A stretch of DNA of 64,000 nucleotides from Comamonas aquatica NBRC 14918 (GTDB taxonomy: Bacteria; Pseudomonadota; Gammaproteobacteria; Burkholderiales; Burkholderiaceae_C): the NCBI RefSeq assembly GCF_000739875.1, contig NZ_BBJR01000038.1:62001-126000 (forward strand), in the 5' to 3' direction. The position numbers were made by a program, and so were the translations under genes. The stretch's first letter is position 1. Each line of letters starts with the position of its first letter. Shown here piece after piece: positions 62,083-64,000 of the stretch. The notes beneath the pieces were generated by a model. The model was not told where the DNA came from. It was given only the letters and a program-made list of their open reading frames with translations, and ran no database searches.

Positions 62083-64000
62083 CTACTCTCCTGCCAAAGC
62101 CCGCACCGGATCCAGCCGGGCTGCCGTCTGCGCGGGCTTGTAGCCAAAGACCAGCCCGGTGATCACCGCACAGGCGAAAGCACCCAACATGGCGCGCACG
62201 GAAAACACCACCGGCACCCCCACGGCGATCAGCACCGCCCCCAGCGCCAGCCCTACGACCAGACCGGCGCTGCCGCCAACCAGGGTCACCAGGCTGGCCT
62301 CCGTCAGGAACTGCCGCAGGATGTCGCGCTGGCGAGCACCCACGGCCATGCGGATGCCGATTTCGCGCGTCCGCTCCTTCACCGTCATCAGCATCACATT
62401 CATCACGCCGATGCCGCCCACCACGAGCGAGACGGCGGCAATCAGGCCCAGCATCATGGCCATGCTCTGGCGGGTGGCATCCTCCGCCTGGATGCGCGCG
62501 GCCGCGTTGCCGATGCCAAAGTCTTCCCGCCCGCCATGGCGGGCGATCAGCAATTGCCGCATGGCGGTTTCTGCCGCGTGGACGTCCGCGGAAGACAGGG
62601 CCTCGACCACCACATAGTCCGGCTGGGTCTGGCTTTGGTAGACCCGGGCGCGACCTGCGTTGTAGGGGATGAACACCATGTCGTCATAGTCCTGCGCCCC
62701 GGACTCCGCGCCGCGCTCACTCATCACCCCGATCACCTCGAAAGCCGAGGTGCCGATGATGAGTTGCTGGCCCAAGGGATGGGGGGTATCGGGGAAGAAA
62801 TGCTGCCAAGCCTTGTGCCCCAGCACGACCAGGGGGGCCAGGTCGTGGTCTTCCGCGGCGGTGTAAAAGCGCCCTTGCGCCACCGACCAGTGGTGGACGG
62901 CCGGCATCTCCTCGCTGGCCGCAAACACATAGAGCTGCTTGTCCACGCTGCCGTACCGCACCGTCACCGGGTCACCGATCACGGGCAGCACGCGCCGGAT
63001 CTCTGCCAGCTCGCGCACGGCCTGCAGGTCTTCCTCTGTCAGCTGCCCTGCCGGCCCGCCTGTGGCCGGGGGCTTGCTGCCCATGTACAGGATGGCCGTG
63101 CCCATGGTGCCCATGCGCTCCATGACCTGGCGGCGTGCACCTTCGCCAATCGCCAGCATCACGATCACCGAGGCCACACCAATCACGATCCCCAGCAAGG
63201 TCAGGCTGGTGCGCACCCGGTTGATGACCATGCCACGCCAAGCACTGCGTGCCGCTTCCCGCAGGTCGGCCCACCAGACCGTCGTGACCGCAGGCGACCG
63301 TGCCAGTGCTGGGGGCGGCGCCAAGGCCGCCTCCCGGGGCGCCGGGGCAGGCTCCCGGCTGTCGCTGACGATGCGGCCGTCGTGGATTTCAATCACCCGC
63401 CGTGCCTGGGCCGCCACCGCCCGGTCGTGCGTGATCAGCACGATCGTGTGCCCGGCATCGGCCAGTTCGTGCAGCAAGGCCATGACTTCGGCCCCGCTGT
63501 GGGAGTCCAGGGCCCCGGTGGGTTCATCGGCCAGGATGACGTGCCCCCCATTCATCAGCGCGCGCGCAATCGATACCCGCTGCTGCTGCCCGCCCGACAG
63601 CTGGTGGGGCCGGTTGTGCCGCCGGGCCTCCAGGCCCAGCCGCGCCAGCAACTGCTGGGCCCGCTGCGCCCGAGCGTCCTGGTGCAGGCCGGCATAGATG
63701 GCCGGCATTTCCACGTTCTCCTGGGCGGTCTCGCTCGCAATCAGGTGGTAGCCCTGGAACACGAAGCCAAAGGCTTCGCGGCGCAGCCAGGCCAAGGCGT
63801 CCGCATCCAGCAGCCCGACATCCTGGCCCTGAAAGTGGTAACTGCCGTGGCTGGGGCGGTCCAGGCACCCCAAAATATTCATCAGCGTGGACTTGCCCGA
63901 TCCCGAGCTGCCCACCACCGCCACAAACTCCCCCGCGTGAATCTCCAGGTCGATGCCATGCAGCACGGTCACTTGCGGTGGGCCACCACGGCCACCGCCG
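62083..64000 (-). CDS. macB: MacB-type ABC efflux permease/ATPase (5' end beyond window)
   Basis: At least 639 residues of a MacB protein; the frame stays open to the right edge, so the true start is outside. The ATPase domain has VVGSSGSGKSTLMN (Walker A), LSGGQQQRVSIARALM and ILADEPTGALD. The permease part has the first helix TSLTLLGIVIGVASVIVMLA, a large periplasmic domain, and three C-terminal helices including VKERTREIGIRMAVGA. A Gly/Pro-rich stretch (GGGRGGPPQ) precedes the ATPase domain, which is unlike a usual MacB N-terminus. MacA and a promoter are expected further right. Confidence 0.9.
   Translation of the reverse strand, partial: GGGRGGPPQVTVLHGIDLEIHAGEFVAVVGSSGSGKSTLMNILGCLDRPSHGSYHFQGQDVGLLDADALAWLRREAFGFVFQGYHLIASETAQENVEMPAIYAGLHQDARAQRAQQLLARLGLEARRHNRPHQLSGGQQQRVSIARALMNGGHVILADEPTGALDSHSGAEVMALLHELADAGHTIVLITHDRAVAAQARRVIEIHDGRIVSDSREPAPAPREAALAPPPALARSPAVTTVWWADLREAARSAWRGMVINRVRTSLTLLGIVIGVASVIVMLAIGEGARRQVMERMGTMGTAILYMGSKPPATGGPAGQLTEEDLQAVRELAEIRRVLPVIGDPVTVRYGSVDKQLYVFAASEEMPAVHHWSVAQGRFYTAAEDHDLAPLVVLGHKAWQHFFPDTPHPLGQQLIIGTSAFEVIGVMSERGAESGAQDYDDMVFIPYNAGRARVYQSQTQPDYVVVEALSSADVHAAETAMRQLLIARHGGREDFGIGNAAARIQAEDATRQSMAMMLGLIAAVSLVVGGIGVMNVMLMTVKERTREIGIRMAVGARQRDILRQFLTEASLVTLVGGSAGLVVGLALGAVLIAVGVPVVFSVRAMLGAFACAVITGLVFGYKPAQTAARLDPVRALAGE

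Overview
The window is high-GC chromosomal DNA from a beta-proteobacterium, most likely a member of the Comamonadaceae (Acidovorax/Comamonas/Delftia-like). The basis is the overall gene style, many Bug-type (tripartite tricarboxylate transporter, TTT) binding proteins, a cphA'/cphA pair with its ABC/DUF1854 companions, and small dispersed repeats of a type I associate with this family. The genus is inference. No rRNA, tRNA, CRISPR array, prophage or recognisable transposase was seen.

Layout. (1) 0-10 kb: a 5'-nucleotidase, a hypothetical gene, then a cyanophycin locus. A fused ABC exporter and a DUF1854 protein run left; a shortened CphA-like protein with two degenerate catalytic modules and a full-length CphA run right; a PAS-GGDEF cyclase follows. 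(2) 10-20 kb: an MFS transporter, CreA, a YeiE-like regulator divergent from YeiH, DUF2789, the pair HpaI aldolase and succinate-semialdehyde dehydrogenase (consecutive reactions), DUF4087, DUF2809 and an orphan Bug protein. (3) 20-31 kb: bacterial PH protein, Hsp70-DUF3731, Fur/Zur-like regulator, DUF1624 membrane protein, a repeat island with a small two-helix membrane protein, a second Hsp70, and DUF2760. The island separates parts of what looks like one chaperone locus. (4) 30-41 kb: a beta-solenoid-like protein, diacylglycerol kinase, riboflavin synthase, an orphan amino-acid binding protein, a probable 2-aminoadipate/2-oxoadipate catabolic pair with a divergent LysR gene, and a DkgB-MFS pair with a divergent LysR gene. 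(5) 41-53 kb: a long leftward run of catabolic genes (amidase, truncated DUF2848, SMP-30 lactonase, two COG3618-like amidohydrolases, four Bug proteins, a D-2-hydroxyacid dehydrogenase and an RraA-type aldolase), with an IclR regulator facing away at its head. (6) 53-60.6 kb: a nitrite/NO module. norR is divergent from nirK-ytfE-qnorB-hemerythrin, and the intergenic region carries three GT-N7-AC NorR boxes and a GG-N10-GC sigma54 promoter. A cupin follows. (7) 60.7-64 kb: the end of a MacB/TolC-type efflux operon that continues past the right edge.

Four things deserve most attention: the doubly degenerate CphA-like protein; the repeat island, whose four copies keep a long hairpin with compensatory changes and bracket a low-GC gene; dispersed repeats that have become in-frame coding sequence at different places in both Hsp70 genes; and the legible NorR/sigma54 control region that places a three-cupredoxin nitrite reductase first in the NorR regulon.
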